Shown in pieces: positions 19,200-48,660 of a DNA stretch of 64,000 bases. Both the position numbers and the translations under genes were made by a program. Location of the stretch: NCBI GenBank assembly GCA_963978895.1, contig OZ022241.1, positions 4,422,467 to 4,486,466 of the forward strand, written 5' to 3'. Source of the DNA: Erpobdella octoculata (taxonomy: Eukaryota; Annelida; Clitellata; Hirudinida; Erpobdellidae). Under the pieces are notes generated by a model. It made no database searches, had not been told where the DNA came from, and saw only the letters and a list, made by a program, of their open reading frames with translations. Each line of letters opens with the position of its first letter. Positions within the stretch are counted from its first letter, which is position 1.

Positions 19200-20223
19200 T
19201 TCAACTCGTGAAGCTGACTTCTAGTTTCAGATCTGTGCTGGGTTTGAATTTAACACTCGCGATTTCTTTAAAAAATTGAGAAAGTACCTAAACACTTTTT
19301 AGCGGAATTGCGATGAAGAATCTCGAGCAGACGAAACCACCTTTCCCGGTTCGAACTTTAAATTACTACTGGACTGCTTATTTGCATCGACAGTGTGTTT
19401 TTAAAACGCTCAAAATCAAGTTTTATATATAAAAAAAATTATTGTATCGACCAGGTTCCTTAACTCACTGAATTTCCGTGATTAAGAAGCACACTATTGT
19501 GAGCAATAATAAGAAAAAACACATTACATTGAGAGAATAAAGAAGAAATTCGCGTGCAGGAAGCGCCCAAGGAGTGAATTAAAATTTCACACTAAAAATT
19601 TTCAAACAATAAAGCAAGTTTTAACGCTTGAAAGGAACTATTAGAACAATGGTCGACCGGGCCTGTCGCGAGATTAATGTTTGCGTTTTAATACCGTCGC
19701 AGTTCGTGAGAGCAGCGCAGTTTCTCTCAATTTTATTCTCCCGAATTCTTTCATGAAAAGCTTTCTGTTGACGATTAAAAAGTTTTTTTTTTCTATTTTT
19801 TTTATTGTATATAGAAAAATTGTGCTCGCTTCTTATTCTCATAGCGCGTAGCAAATCAATTCTCTCAAAGCTTTACAGAAGTTAAATTAATTGCTCGCTA
19901 GAACAATGGCCTCTCGCGACGTTCTTAAGAAAAACGAATTAAAATTTGAATGTTTGCCGTCATCGTCGGTCTAAGAAATCGATTTCGAACCAACGCCTTC
20001 TTTAAATCTTCATCACGAAGTAGGGAAGTAATAAATCTGTCACCGCACGACTGCACCAGTATGTCCAACATCCAATAGAAAAATGTCAGAAAGAAATATC
20101 GTTACCATCTCAACCTGATTTGACCTGACGGAGCTTAAGTTTACAATTATTAACTTGAAATTTCAGTAATGAAGAAAAAATGAAAGGGCGATTTTAAACG
20201 TAAACCTAAGATGACGTCGATGG

Positions 20224-20534
20224 CAGTGACGAAGGGGGACAGAGAGGGGCATCTTCCCCGGGCGCCAAAAAGCAAAAAGAAAGACAACAATTTTACTAAA
20301 GTTTAGTCATTTTTGAACATGTAAAACATGTACAATTAATAAATTGTATTTTTGCACTATTTCACACAAGTGATTTCCAGAATTTTCTTGGAGAGGGGGC
20401 TCACCGAGCCCCGGATATGGCTCGGGCACCTTCGGGTCTCTCGGTTTTGGTCCTCCAATTGGGATGACAGTGAAAGATGGGGCGAATTTTTTATACCTTG
20501 CCCCCGGGCGTCAGATACTTTCGCAACGCCATTG
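20224..20534. mobile_element. 311-bp hAT-type MITE, family A
   Basis: Begins CAGTGACGAAGGGGGACAG and ends CGCAACGCCATTG. Flanking octamers GTCGATGG and GTCAATGG match at 7 of 8. It is homologous along its length to the element at 62090-62421, sharing TTGAACATGTAAAACATGTA, GCACTATTTCACACAAGTGA and a GAGGGGGCTCAC(C/G)GAGCCCC hairpin. Confidence 0.85.
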
Positions 20535-20622
20535 GTCAATGGAAGGCCGACGAGACGTTTAATTGAGATTGGGAAATAATTAATACCCAAAATAATTATA
20601 ATTATTCATAAACATAAAGCAG

Positions 20623-21045
20623 CAGGGACGTCATTTCAGGACGAAAACCATTGCCTCCCCTGACTTTTCACTGGGCCACCTGACTTTGAAATTGGCCCCC
20701 AAAAAGCAGAAGTGGGCTCCAAAGGTAGAAGTGGTTCCCCATTACATAAATGCGGGGCCCCAAAAACTTAAAGTATGTCCCTCTGTGTTTGACGTTGGGT
20801 CCCCTGATATTGAAACTGAACCCTACGGTTATATGTTTTTGGGAGGTAAAGTGCTTAAGGGTTTAGAAAATGTTTGGGAAAAGTACATACAACTACCATT
20901 CCTCTTCCTCCGGTCATCAAGCTTTTTTGGTATTTTGAAAGTTTGCGAAAAAAGTCATCGGTTTTTTTGGAGGACTTTACGTAAATATGTGGGCCCTTAG
21001 AACATATTGCTCCCCCTCTAAGGTTTTGCTGAAATAATGTCCCTG
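20623..21045. mobile_element. 423-bp MITE with CAGGGACGTCATTTCAG ends
   Basis: Left end CAGGGACGTCATTTCAG and right end CTGAAATAATGTCCCTG are inverted copies with one mismatch. Flanks TAAAGCAG and TAAACCAA match at 6 of 8, compatible with an aged hAT duplication. The interior is G/C-richer than its surroundings and holds a 104-codon frame, probably chance. Confidence 0.75.
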
Positions 21046-21124
21046 TAAACCAAAACTAATCTTTTTAAATGTAGAAGAAAAAATTCCCACTGAATTTGTT
21101 TTTTTAGAAAGTTTTTTTATAAAA

Positions 21125-21235
21125 ATTCAAAATTCTTGACTCGAGAAAGAATCGAACTTGAATGTCCAACACTGACAACACCACCTTGACTCATTCATGC
21201 ATTTTTACTGATTGAGCTAGTGACCATTTTCTAAA
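21125..21235 (-). mobile_element. tRNA-like relic / SINE head
   Basis: On the minus strand an A-box-like TAGCTCAATCAG is followed at tRNA-like spacing by a B-box-like AGTTCGATTCT. The stems are not well paired, so this is not a functional tRNA. Confidence 0.45.
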
Positions 21236-22328
21236 ATTAATGGCTAATAAAAAGGTTTCTTTCGTTGGAAACTTAACTATGACACTCGACTATAGCAGGT
21301 ATCTCCTCCAGCTTGGTAGATTGCCATCTAACAGATATGTATTCAACGAAGAGAAATATCGCTTCAAGATATTTAAAAAATAAAATTCTTAATTTTCTGT
21401 GTTCAAGAATTTCAACAAAAATGCATTCCCAGCTGTACTAATTATAATACTAACTTATTATTCTTTCATCAATTAGAATACTCTTAAAAATTATTACCAA
21501 AAAAGTATATGATAGGTTTGTTTACAAATACTGATGATGACAATCAAAGAAATCAAACAAGTAAACATAATATTCTTGAAATGCAATTCAGCAGAACTCG
21601 CACTTGTTGTTGATACGAAAAAAAAGGGAGCAGTTTACAAGAGTTGCTAAAACTTCCAATTCTATGTTCATTGGTTTATAAATTATAAACCTCTTGAAAA
21701 AAAAAGTTGAAAAATATATTTTACTACAACATTCATTGGTCATTTTCAGTTGGGAATCCATGCAATTGGATCATCCATATGATTGTCAAAATAATTGAGA
21801 AAAAAAAAACAAACTAAATCAATTTAATTGAAGGTGCAGGTGCATTTCAAAAACATTACCATAGACTCACCATAGACCTATCAGATACAATTTATGATTG
21901 GTCAGAATAATATGGTTGAAAAAAAACTTCAGTAAAATAATCCTCAGAACAGTAAACATTGATGACAAAGTTACTGTGAGCAATATCCGTAAGTCGAAGA
22001 TGTCATGGAATCTCAAAACTCAGCTTCAAAGAAAATAAAATAAAATTCATACAGCCACGAATATACATGTTTGTGTGAAGGGAATGAAAGAATAAGCATT
22101 CAAGAAAAATAATTTAGTTATCATTAGGATAATTTAATTGCCTATAGCAAAATTAAGAACATTCATTTCATTCCCACAAGCATCTAAAAAAACAAAAAAC
22201 AGTAATATTATTGTATATCACCACCACAAAACTCGTATCTACGAATTATGACACTGCACCACTTCGGCCTTGACGCAAAGGAAGACGAGACATGACGTAT
22301 AACTTGACAACATAAAAATAACATCAAA

Positions 22329-22690
22329 GCATGCGCATAGAATTGAACACATACAATCAAAGCATGCGCATAGAATTGAACACATACAATCAAATCATGC
22401 GCATAGAATTGAACACATACAATCAAAGCATGCGCATAGAATTGAACACATACAATCAAATCATGCGCATAGAATTGAACACATACAATCAAATCATGCG
22501 CATAGAATTGAACACATACAATCAAATCATGCGCATAGAATTGAACACACACAATCAAATCATGCACATAGAATTGAACACATACAATCAAATCATGCAC
22601 ATAGAATTGAACACACACAATCAAATCATGCGCATAGAATTGAACACACACAATCAAATCATGCGCATAGAATTGAACACATACAATCGT
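22329..22690. repeat. 33-bp minisatellite, open in both orientations
   Basis: Eleven copies of a 33-bp unit (CATGCGCATAGAATTGAACA then CATACAATCAAAT). Because 33 is divisible by three, one plus frame reads MRIELNTYNQI repeats and one minus frame reads DLIVCVQFYAH repeats. Variants (CGC to CAC, CATAC to CACAC) are shared by neighbouring units. No splice signals or flanking coding sequence support translation. Confidence 0.93.
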
Positions 22691-23066
22691 GCAGCGGAAA
22701 ACCAGTCAGCCATCCTGAGAGAGTTTAAATGAATGTTTTTAATCGATTAAGAAACGTTGACGATGATGCGTCAAAGGATAAGAATCGCCGAAGAACTGTC
22801 ACGAGAGAGCATACGAACACAAAAAGAATGTAATATTTATATTTCATAACAACAAAATGCTGACAAGTTTGTCATAAAAAAGATTAGCTTCGAAAGCTGT
22901 AAACATCTCAACTATTTGAATTGAATAATGAAACAATCATTTCGGTCAGCTTGTTATTGAATTTAAAGTAGATTAATAGAATGGAGGCCATTACAAGTGA
23001 AATTTGGAAGTGTAATTATTCATTTATTATACAAAAAACAATAAAATTAAAAATAAAATTTGTCGG

Positions 23067-23758
23067 CTATTTCTTTTTCTGCTTTTTGGTGAGTTCTTTT
23101 TCTTTTCGAAGCTGTTTGGCTTTCTTCTTTTCTTCCTGTGCAACCTTTTTTGCCTTCAGACTTTTGACCAATTTGTACACAAAGAAAACTATAAACAAAA
23201 AGAGAAACTTGTATTGGCACACTTAACAGTACAGTAACAAAATTAGAAAATAAAATACACACTTAAAGTTGGTTAGTCAATAATAATAAAAAAAATACTG
23301 TTCGTTCAAAATAGCCATACAATTTAATCTTTATCATGCAGAGTACTTTTTTATTATGGTGCCACTATTGATAGCACTTGATTAAAAAATTAAAAGATAT
23401 CTTTCAGATACTGAATTGAGATTTTATATAAGGCATGTTATTAATGATCCTCAATCTTGGGATGAAACCAAGCAATTTGTCTCAATAAAAAAAATGATTT
23501 TAAAGTCAACAAGCAACTGCATAGATAAACAAATCACATATGCTACAAGCTACAACCAAATCGACACGTCCAACCTCAAATAACGAAATTTTAAACCAAG
23601 ATTTACGAAAGACACAGTCCCAAATCACAAAAATCAAATGCGAACATATGACACGAAATGAGCAACTTACTTATCAAAAATATGACGATGACACCGGGGA
23701 CGATGAATATGGTGTTGTCGATACCCTCCTTTATCGGACCTTTGCTGAAATCAACCAT
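23067..23758 (-). CDS. Small single-pass membrane protein with basic tail
   Basis: Two exons, 23758-23671 and 23188-23067, joined in frame at GTAAGT / TTTATAG; product 69 residues. Residues 1-15 are hydrophilic (MVDFSKGPIKEGIDN). About 16-34 form one hydrophobic helix (TIFIVPGVIVIFLI joined to IFFVYK). The tail is strongly Lys/Arg/Glu-rich (KKVAQEEKKKAKQLRKEKEL) and likely helical. The layout recalls small integral membrane proteins such as SMIM15, but I cannot align it to a named family. Support comes from the clean splice signals, the position of the intron inside the membrane helix and the compositional logic. A 5' untranslated exon upstream was not identified. Confidence 0.6.
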
Positions 23759-26159
23759 GGCGTCCTTTTACTTCTCCGGAATACTCCTGCAAAAACAAGC
23801 GAGCGATAATTTACCTCCGTCGAACCGAAAGAGATCAAGGCTTGAGTAATATGAGAGCCCGAGGGGTCCTCACTAAAATTGATAAACACCGTATGTTAAG
23901 CTTGTCAAAAGCAATCTTACCACTAAAACACCTGTTACCAACCAGCGTCTCTGAAACGTGTATGGATTCTCTAAATAGCGTGTAGAAGTACAATTTATAC
24001 TACTGTTTATTAATATTAATTTATGCACACGTCGACAAGTGACACATGATTAGTACAGTTGGCAGAGTAGCTATCGAGAGTTACCCTATCATCTCCCGTC
24101 CTGAGATTTTTAGGTCATCTTAAACTTTGAACGCCGGGAGAAATAAAGTAATAAGTATAATGCTTGATAAAGAAACCTTCTCCCAAGTAGTTAAGTGGAA
24201 GTTTGTCCGCCCTTCTCTCGACTGAAATGTGTAATTGGATAACTCGATTTGAATAATGCTAGTTCATGTGACCCAAATTAAGCTGTAGATTTGTACAGAT
24301 CCATTTTAACAATTAACCTGTCAGCATTCACAACGTCGAAGAATTTTGAAAGATTTAAATTGCTGTCTTTTACCATTTTATTTCATTAAGAGCTGCATGT
24401 GTCAGGGGCGCCGAATTGCTTTGAAAGTGGGGAGGGGGCAACAAATTTTTTTAAGGTATTTAAATGCCCTTAGGCGAGTTTTATCAAATTTATGATGAAA
24501 TGCATCGATATCTGAAATAATTGATCTTAAACCAAACATTTTTTTTATAAAATAAAAAGTTCCAAGTAAAAGAAAAACCGAGTTTTTCAACACAAACTTT
24601 TATTTCAAATACACTCGATTTAGAAATAAGAAAGATGTTCAAATTAGGTTTTTTTTATTTTTATTATTATTTTTATTTTTTAATGGGATCCTATATTGTC
24701 ATCCAATATAAAGCTATGCTGAAAGTTTCAGCTTCCTAGCTAGTCAAAAAGCTGGTTAAATTTTACTTGCAAGATTTGCTTTTGAGAGAAAGCCACACAC
24801 ACAAACAGAGATAATAATCTAAATAAAAGTTGGTAAAAAATGAATGACAGTCTAGTGTTTAGATAATTACCATTTTACCGAAGTCCAAAGTAACTACCAT
24901 TTACAAAAGTTAGCTACAAACTGCAACTTTAACTACCATTTACCAAAGAAATTTTTTCTTCGTTCGTTTTCCCTCCCACTCTCTTTCCCAATCCACTCAC
25001 TCTTCCGCTCGTTCTCCCGTTTGCTTTACCTCTTCCTTTATTTCTTCATCTCATTCGTAATTTTTTCTGCACATAAAACGTAAAATTTATTTGGTAAAAG
25101 TTGCTTTAAACCTCAAAACTAAATTTGAATTTGGTTGCGCCATAACCTTTGAAATTCTTTCATAAGGACTTTTGGCTTAGGAGGTTTTTGCTCATAAAAA
25201 ATGAAAGAAAAGCTGATTTAAAAAAAAAAACTTCTATAATGGGTACCCTGTTGTGTCAAAATTTCGTAGAATTTGATTCAGCAGTTCTCGAGTTTAGCGC
25301 TTAGCAACACATTTAGCGACTTAGTTTTATTTATATAGATTACGCTATTACATTTTTTCGATTTGAGAATTTAAGTTACTAACTAGTAACTAGAGTGAAG
25401 AGTGCTAGTTATCATGATTTACAAACGCCCAGATGCTCCTGTTCTCTGCGACCGCGAGCAGCGCTTCATCCAGACATAAGGCCGGAGCCAGAGGCAGATA
25501 AGGGGTAGTCTGGACCCCACTCTTTTGTTGTAAAATCTCAAGACTTTTAGAACTATACAGGCAATTATGGCCCGAAATACTGTAGGCTTAGCGATTTGTC
25601 TAGGGTTGACAATAACAATTGCCATAATTTTCCTTCCTTTTGTTATTTTAGTTTTTTTTTTATCTGTCTATATTGATTTGAACTCACCATACTTAGAATG
25701 TATCTAGGCTTTAGACAAAGTTATTCCGCTTTGCCTGTTTATGACACTGTTATTTAAATTGTACAGAGCGAATAAAATATGTTAGACATCTTAATTTTAA
25801 TATTTTTTGCTGTAATTTGATTAATCATTTTTTATTATCCTATTAGATATAATTATTATGTTTAGAAGTATTAGGCTTACCTACCTGCTGGTAGTTTGTG
25901 GGTTTGCACAGATAATTTTTTTTATAATGAACCTGGTTATGCCTTTATTGTGGTACTAGGTAGTTGTAAGGAGATTAAAGCACCCGTAAAATTTAAATTA
26001 ATATTTAATTATTATTTTCCACTTTTTAGTTTTTTATTCAACTGTTACCTAGCGAATTAATAAAAACCTAATGTACCCGTGAAATTTAAATCATTTTTAT
26101 TAATTTATTGTATGCAAGTGTAGACGTAAGTCGACTAAGGCGCTCGTTCTATACAAAAA

Positions 26160-26725
26160 AAACGGTCTGCTTACAAAACCTCTGGTAGCTTTCTAAACAC
26201 TCCTCCGCTTCTCCAGAAAGCACTTGCCGCACCAACACCGTTTCTTCCAAAGAATCCGGGAGAGTCCATCCACACTTAGCCACAGGACCCACATCGGCAG
26301 CCATAGGCGTAACTAGACAGCCAAAAAAAGGGGGGGGGGGGGTTATGGGTCTGTAAAAAGGAACAAGAGCATGCACGACTCCCACTTTTCAAAAACATTT
26401 TTCCTATTATTTTGGGCTTGTTTCAGCCATTTTTTATTTCCAAGGTAAAATAAATACACAGCAATTCACAAGTTTTATTTTTCAATAATTTTGTTTTGTT
26501 AGTAAAGTATTTGTACTACAGATACTTTGCTGCCTTGTTAGTAAAGCATTTCACCTGTCTCATGTTCTGAGACACAACCGGTGGACTCCGGATGAAACTA
26601 GCTTTCGCCGCAGTAGCCCACAACATTTTTCCACCAGCAGCACGCTGGTTCAGAACCGTGTCCACCACTGCCTCAGCCGTCTCTGCGACCAGACTCTCAA
26701 CAGACAATACTGTCTCAGGCAAACC
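26160..26725 (-). pseudogene. Decayed fragment of the SAP-ORF LTR element
   Basis: On the minus strand, ESLVAETAEAVVDTVLNQRA (about 26642-26701) closely matches ESLVAGLAEVVVDTVLDQRV of the ORF at 52045-53208, and the nucleotide match extends over about 26560-26710. Downstream (26160-26290) is another open piece, GWTLPDSLEETVLVRQVL, that could be a Gag-like segment. No LTRs were found around it. Confidence 0.6.
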
Positions 26726-27407
26726 CCTGCCAGAAGATCCCGGTTTCGATCAACTTGTTTGCTGTTCTCTGGCAGCATCCCCGCGCCGGTCGCTGCCACT
26801 CCGTCTTCAGGGCAGACTTGACTACTAGAAAATAGTTTTTCTTTCGTTTTCTCTTGTGAGGCCTGTTTTTTTTTCTTGTTTTCTTTTGTTCTGCTTTGTT
26901 TCCTACAACCATGTGATATTTAGCTCCTGCCCTTCTCATTGCCTGCATTGACGATACCCCGAATTTTGAACCGGACTTTTTCGTTTTCCCCAGTGACATC
27001 ATATCAGCTAATAACACGAATCGTAAATATTCGTACATGCATGACTGCTTCAGGTACTCTGAAATTATATTTAACCGAAACCGATTTCGAATGAACCGCT
27101 TCTTCACAATCGCTCTTGTTGGTAAAGGCTTAGAATTGGTTTTTAAAGTCTGCTGACACAAAGAAGGTTTTCGGGTAATTTTTTATTTCATGTTTCTAAT
27201 ATTACTTGAGTTTAATTTGAAAACATAATAATGGTTTTAATTTTTGACACGATTTCTTCTGTGGTCAATATAAAATTACTAAAATAAATATCCAATACCC
27301 GCTTTGATTGTCATTCAAAAAAGTTTTAAATATTTTAAACTTTTTTTCTATCGTCTTTGTCAAATAGATTTTTTATCGCAACAATGGATAAGTTAAAATA
27401 AATTCAT

Positions 27408-27575
27408 AAGCTCTGTCCCAAGCCTGGATAAAGGAGGATGGAAAGACAAAAATGGTCAAATTATTTGAAATTATGATCAGCGACAGGATGTACTTCGGTA
27501 TTTCATACATATAGCTATTTGAGTCTTAAAACATCTGGTGCAAAGACTCTGTACTATTATAAAAAAATAAGCATT
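27408..27575 (+). repeat. Dispersed repeat (CCTGGATAAAGGAGGA), copy 2
   Basis: Starts near CTCTGTCCCAAGCCTGGATA and ends near GTACTATTATAAAAAAATAA. Same family as 2185, 28163 and 48661; shared with the duplicated copy at 48661, so it predates the duplication. Confidence 0.7.
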
Positions 27576-27779
27576 CAATTACTATATTACGTTTTTATAG
27601 GATTCTTTTTTGTAAAACGTTTGCTTTTTAGGAAATTTTACAACGGTCATGTTTTGTTCTTCTTTTCTGCTTTTAAATATTTTTAAATAAATAAACAATT
27701 TTATTACAAACAAACTATTACCAATAAATATTAATTTAATAAAATATAAAATTATTCAAATCCTAAACAGATTGTCATC

Positions 27780-44724
<16,945 letters not shown>

Positions 44725-44849
44725 ACGATGCATGCTTTCATGCCACCTCATTATATATAGGTGTGTGGTTTTTTACTTGATTTTACCAGAAAAAGTGACC
44801 AGGATTCAAATAAACAACAACATACTTGATTTTATATTGCATAAAGATT

Positions 44850-45015
44850 TTCTGTTAATTGATTTTATGTCACATATTTTTTAAACTTTGATTTAACTAT
44901 TAAAAATTTTCTGTTAATTGATTTTATGTCACATATTTTTTAAACTTTGATTTAATTATTAAAAATTTTTTGTTAATTGATTTTATGTCACATATTTTTA
45001 AAACTTTGATTTAAC
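44850..45015. repeat. 59-bp tandem repeat, about three copies
   Basis: Units share TTGATTTTATGTCACATATT and AAACTTTGATTTAA with a few substitutions. Confidence 0.9.
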
Positions 45016-46164
45016 TATTATTTTGTCTAATGCGCTGTTTTCCATGATTTTATGTTGGATAATCTTTTAAACTGTAAATTTTACTTGGTTTCATGTTACA
45101 TGATAACTTAAACATAGTTTTTTTAATTGATTTGATGTTGCACAAAGTTCATTCAAAGTTTTTGACTTGGTTTTATATTGCATAGTGTATTATAGCCTTT
45201 TTTAAATTTAATTGTTTTGCTTTATAGTGTTTATACATTGAAAAAAGGTCTAGATTGAGTTGAAACCAATTACATTGGACCACGATATTTTTGTCACCTG
45301 ATATCCAACTATTGATAGCAAATTTTCTGATAGTTAAATAAAGAAACAAAACGTTAGTGCGCGCAGGCGTGTAATAAAAGTTATTACCCAATTGTACACT
45401 GTCAGTCCTAAAGTTCTTATAATAATGATATAAAAGAAAACTGTTCTTTGTTTAATATCTAAGAGTTTGATAAAAACATTAAAAACGTCATTTTTGACGA
45501 GGTATTTCTAGTTTATTAATATTTGTATAAGTTCAAATTTCAACGCAATGAAGAGAATGACAATGACAAAATGAACAAACTTCAGAGTAAGAGGGTACAA
45601 AAAGCCAATTGAGAAAATGGAAAGAAAATGAAAAAAAGTAGGATTTCATGGATATCTGGCTTCATTTAAACATAAAAGATGGAATGAAAAATCATTTGGT
45701 TTCATGTTTTTGTAATATAATTTCAAAGGTTGCAAAGTGATATGTTTTTTTCTTGCAAAGGGTGCATGCACCCTTTTCCACCCTAGCTCGCTACGGGCCT
45801 TCGTTTAGGATGAAAGTAGACGAGAATTTGCGTCATCCGATCAACATTACCATATTTTAAAATTTGGTTGTGCGTAAAATAGTTTTGAGTTTTTGTTTAA
45901 AAAATTTTAATACTTTTTGGAATTTTTCAATATTTTTGAAATATTCTGGAATTTTTTCATTTTTTCCAAAAAAATCTGGATTTTTTTGGAAATTTTGCGT
46001 AAATTCCAAGGGTGTACGAGGAGTTTTTTGAGTAGACAACCCCTCGGGTCCTGAAGATGAAAATTTCTATAAAAAAAGTAGAAATATTTAGAACTGGAGA
46101 GAATAAAAATATATAACAAACACTTTTAAAAACTAGTCTTATTTTAGAAATGCACTAAAACTAG

Positions 46165-46323
46165 AAATTAAAATCGTACTTCAAATTGATCATCTTGTTG
46201 TTCGCCATGATAAGACTAGGGTGCTTGCTAAATTATACAGATCTGTTCATTAATTCAAACTGAGCACCCTAGTCTTATCATGGCGAACAACAAGATGATC
46301 AATTTGACTACGATTTTATTTAA
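46165..46323. repeat. Long near-perfect inverted repeat
   Basis: Left arm 46165-46225 and right arm 46263-46323. The inner 40 bp are perfect (ATGATAAGACTAGGGTGCT pairs with AGCACCCTAGTCTTATCAT); the outer 20 bp pair with a few mismatches. The loop is about 37 nt. A transcript would fold into a stem of about 60 bp. Confidence 0.93.
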
Positions 46324-48660
46324 TACTTTTAATTTTGGCCGACGCCTTTTGGAGTACCTTTACTCTATTTTCAAAGCTCATTGTAATCAAAATCCGCAAA
46401 AAACTTAAAGTCATATAATGAAATAAAAATATGCATAGAACTAAAAGTGACATAATTTATTTTTCCCACTCTATATTATTCATTCCTAACTATAATACCT
46501 TGGTTTTACACATTACGAAATATGATCTACAATCAACTCAAAACAAGTCAGCGAAACAGGATCACAAACATCAAACAACCAATGCTCATTTATACATTCA
46601 ATCATCTGAAGGTCTATTTCTTTCGTTGTCTTTCAGTGATGTTAATATTGTGCACCAAGTTAGAAAGCCATAGTTGCGGATCGGTCTCTTCATCATCGAG
46701 AGAAAATCGATAGAAAAACTTATAAAATCCCCGGGTAACAACTTGTGCCCCGCTAGTTCCTTATATTAATTCTACCGCAAGTTTTGTTTGCTTGCTTGAA
46801 TGTTTGCAAAGCTTGAAAGTGAAAGATAACAGACTTCCCGTTATCCAATCTAGCTAAAATTTAAAATATATACTGTCTATTGAAATTTGAAAAGTTTTTG
46901 AAGAAAAACTTTTTTGTAATTAAAAATAATTATTCATGTTTTAAAACAAAAGCAAACCAAACACAATTAAAAAAATTCGTTTTAAAAGAAAAATTTGCAA
47001 TAATAAAAAGTCTGCGAATTTTGACAATACATGAATTGAATGTTTCCGACATGAATTAGGCCTTAAATCAATTAAAATTAATCAAATCAAATTAATTCCT
47101 ACCATCTAGCGACTGTAATAAGTTGTTTATGTATAAGTCGCCAAAGGTCCAAAATAATTAAACAGTACGGATGTTTATTTATAAGTCGCCAGAGGTCCAA
47201 AATAATTAGCAAGATTGAGCGTAACGGTTGTTTTAGATTTAAAAATTTTAGTTAGTTGACTCAGATAAAGAAGCAAATAAAAGCTTTTCTTAAATTTATT
47301 TTTTATCTTAATTTGTTTTCTTTTTTGTTTTTCTCTCTCCTTATCTTTTGTATCTTTCTCTTTCTTGAATAGTTTCTGATATTTTTTGAATGTTTTTATT
47401 TAATTTCATTTTCTCTCTGTTTGTTTGTTTGTTTGTCTGTGGTGATCAAATTTTAGAAACAAATATTCAACTACTTTTCGACCACCTAGAGCTCTAAAAC
47501 TTTCAGGAAAGTTTAATTCTGGATGACAATACTTGAATTTAATGTTTCTGAAGTAAGTTTACTTAGTAAATCCATAATACCGAAATATTCATTTACAATA
47601 ACAGAGTATTTATTATATGTTTATTGAAACCAACAACATAACATTTATTTTTATTGATTAAAAATTAAAAAATAAACAATCCGAAACCAAAGATAACAAA
47701 TTTTCCATAGAATAATATAAAAAATCAAAAAGTACTTAAATCAGTCAAAATAGTAAATTAAAAAAACCAAAGACTTTTTTAGAATATCAGCAACGATCTC
47801 TCTTTTCCGGTCATCCAACGTTTTTAGAGGAAATAGCTGACAATCATCTCTCCCACCGGGAATTCCTGGATCCACCACTGTAGACGTTAGAGGAGGAAGA
47901 GGACAATGATGAGCTGCTCTTTTGCATGTTTCACTTAAACAATAATTAATCTAACTTCAATAAAAAAAAACAAATTGTTGGACGACAAATTTAAATAAAC
48001 TAAACTCTGATTACTTTGGTGTGAACTGAGCAAAAATACCAAAACATTGCTGTTTGAAGTATTTTAACCACAGTGGTCAGCTTTTTTTTTAAAGAAATTT
48101 TTCTTACCTACATTTCTTGGAGCAAAACTGGATCTTTAAAACTATGTCATATTTAGCTCCTGCCTTTCTCATTGGAGGGCCTTGACGATACCCCGAATTT
48201 TGAACCGAATTTTTTCGTTTTCCCCAGTGACATCATATCAGCTAATTACATGACTCGTAAATATTCGTACATGCATGACTGCTTCAGGAACTCTGAAATT
48301 ATATTTAACCGAAACCGAGTTCGAATGAAGCGCTTCTTCACAAGCGCTATTGTTGGTAAAGGTTTATAATTTAGAGTGTGCCGAAGTCTGCATTGGTTTT
48401 TGAAGTCTTCTGACATAAAGTAAGTTTTTTGGTAATTTTTTAATTTTTATTTTTAATATTACTTGAGTTTAATTTTAAAACATAATAATGGTTTTAATTT
48501 TTTGACACGATTTCTTCTGTGGTCAATATAAAATTACTAAAATAAATATCCAATACCCGCATTGATTGTCATTCAACACAATTTTTAAATATTTTAAACT
48601 TTCTTTCTATCGTCTTTGTCAAATAGATTTTCTATCGCAACAATGGATAAGTTAAAATAA

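Larger units (their letters stand above)
19200..23066. other. Repeat-rich intergenic region
   Basis: Contains two hAT-type MITEs, a tRNA-like relic and a 33-bp minisatellite, annotated separately. Apart from these I see no exon with a recognisable domain. Open frames at 19621-19854 and 20686-21000 are short, lack splice or domain support, and the second lies inside a MITE. Confidence 0.6.
23759..27779. other. Transposon-rich intergenic region upstream of ADAM copy 1
   Basis: Holds several relics. A hAT-type end is at 24408 (CAGGGGCGCCGAATTG). Sequences near 24670-24830 and 25230-25340 resemble LINE 3' untranslated ends. A pyrimidine-rich tract lies at 24955-25065. A MITE-like end precedes a G-run near 26302. 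A decayed piece of the SAP-ORF LTR element is annotated separately. From about 26920 the sequence is homologous to 48145 onward, the left limit of the tandem duplication. The long interval may contain promoter and 5' untranslated sequence of the ADAM gene: TCCTAAACAG at 27761-27770 looks like an acceptor just before its ATG. Confidence 0.55.
44725..48144. other. Intergenic between the two ADAM copies
   Basis: Holds a 59-bp tandem repeat (44850-45015), a transposon-like end near 45755-45800 (GGGTGCATGCACCC, CTCGCTACGGGCC), a long inverted repeat (46165-46323), and near 47855-47880 the CCGGGAATTCCTGGATCCA piece also seen near 17255. No exon with a recognisable domain was found. Confidence 0.6.

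Noticed and set aside
20686..21000. 104-codon ORF starting MKLAPKKQKWAPK
   Set aside because: Lies wholly inside a 423-bp MITE and has no recognisable domain or splice context.
26920..27161. Minus-strand ORF of 148 codons overlapping the duplicated block
   Set aside because: It crosses the border between transposon debris and the duplication, has no domain, and the copy at 48145 onward does not keep the frame.
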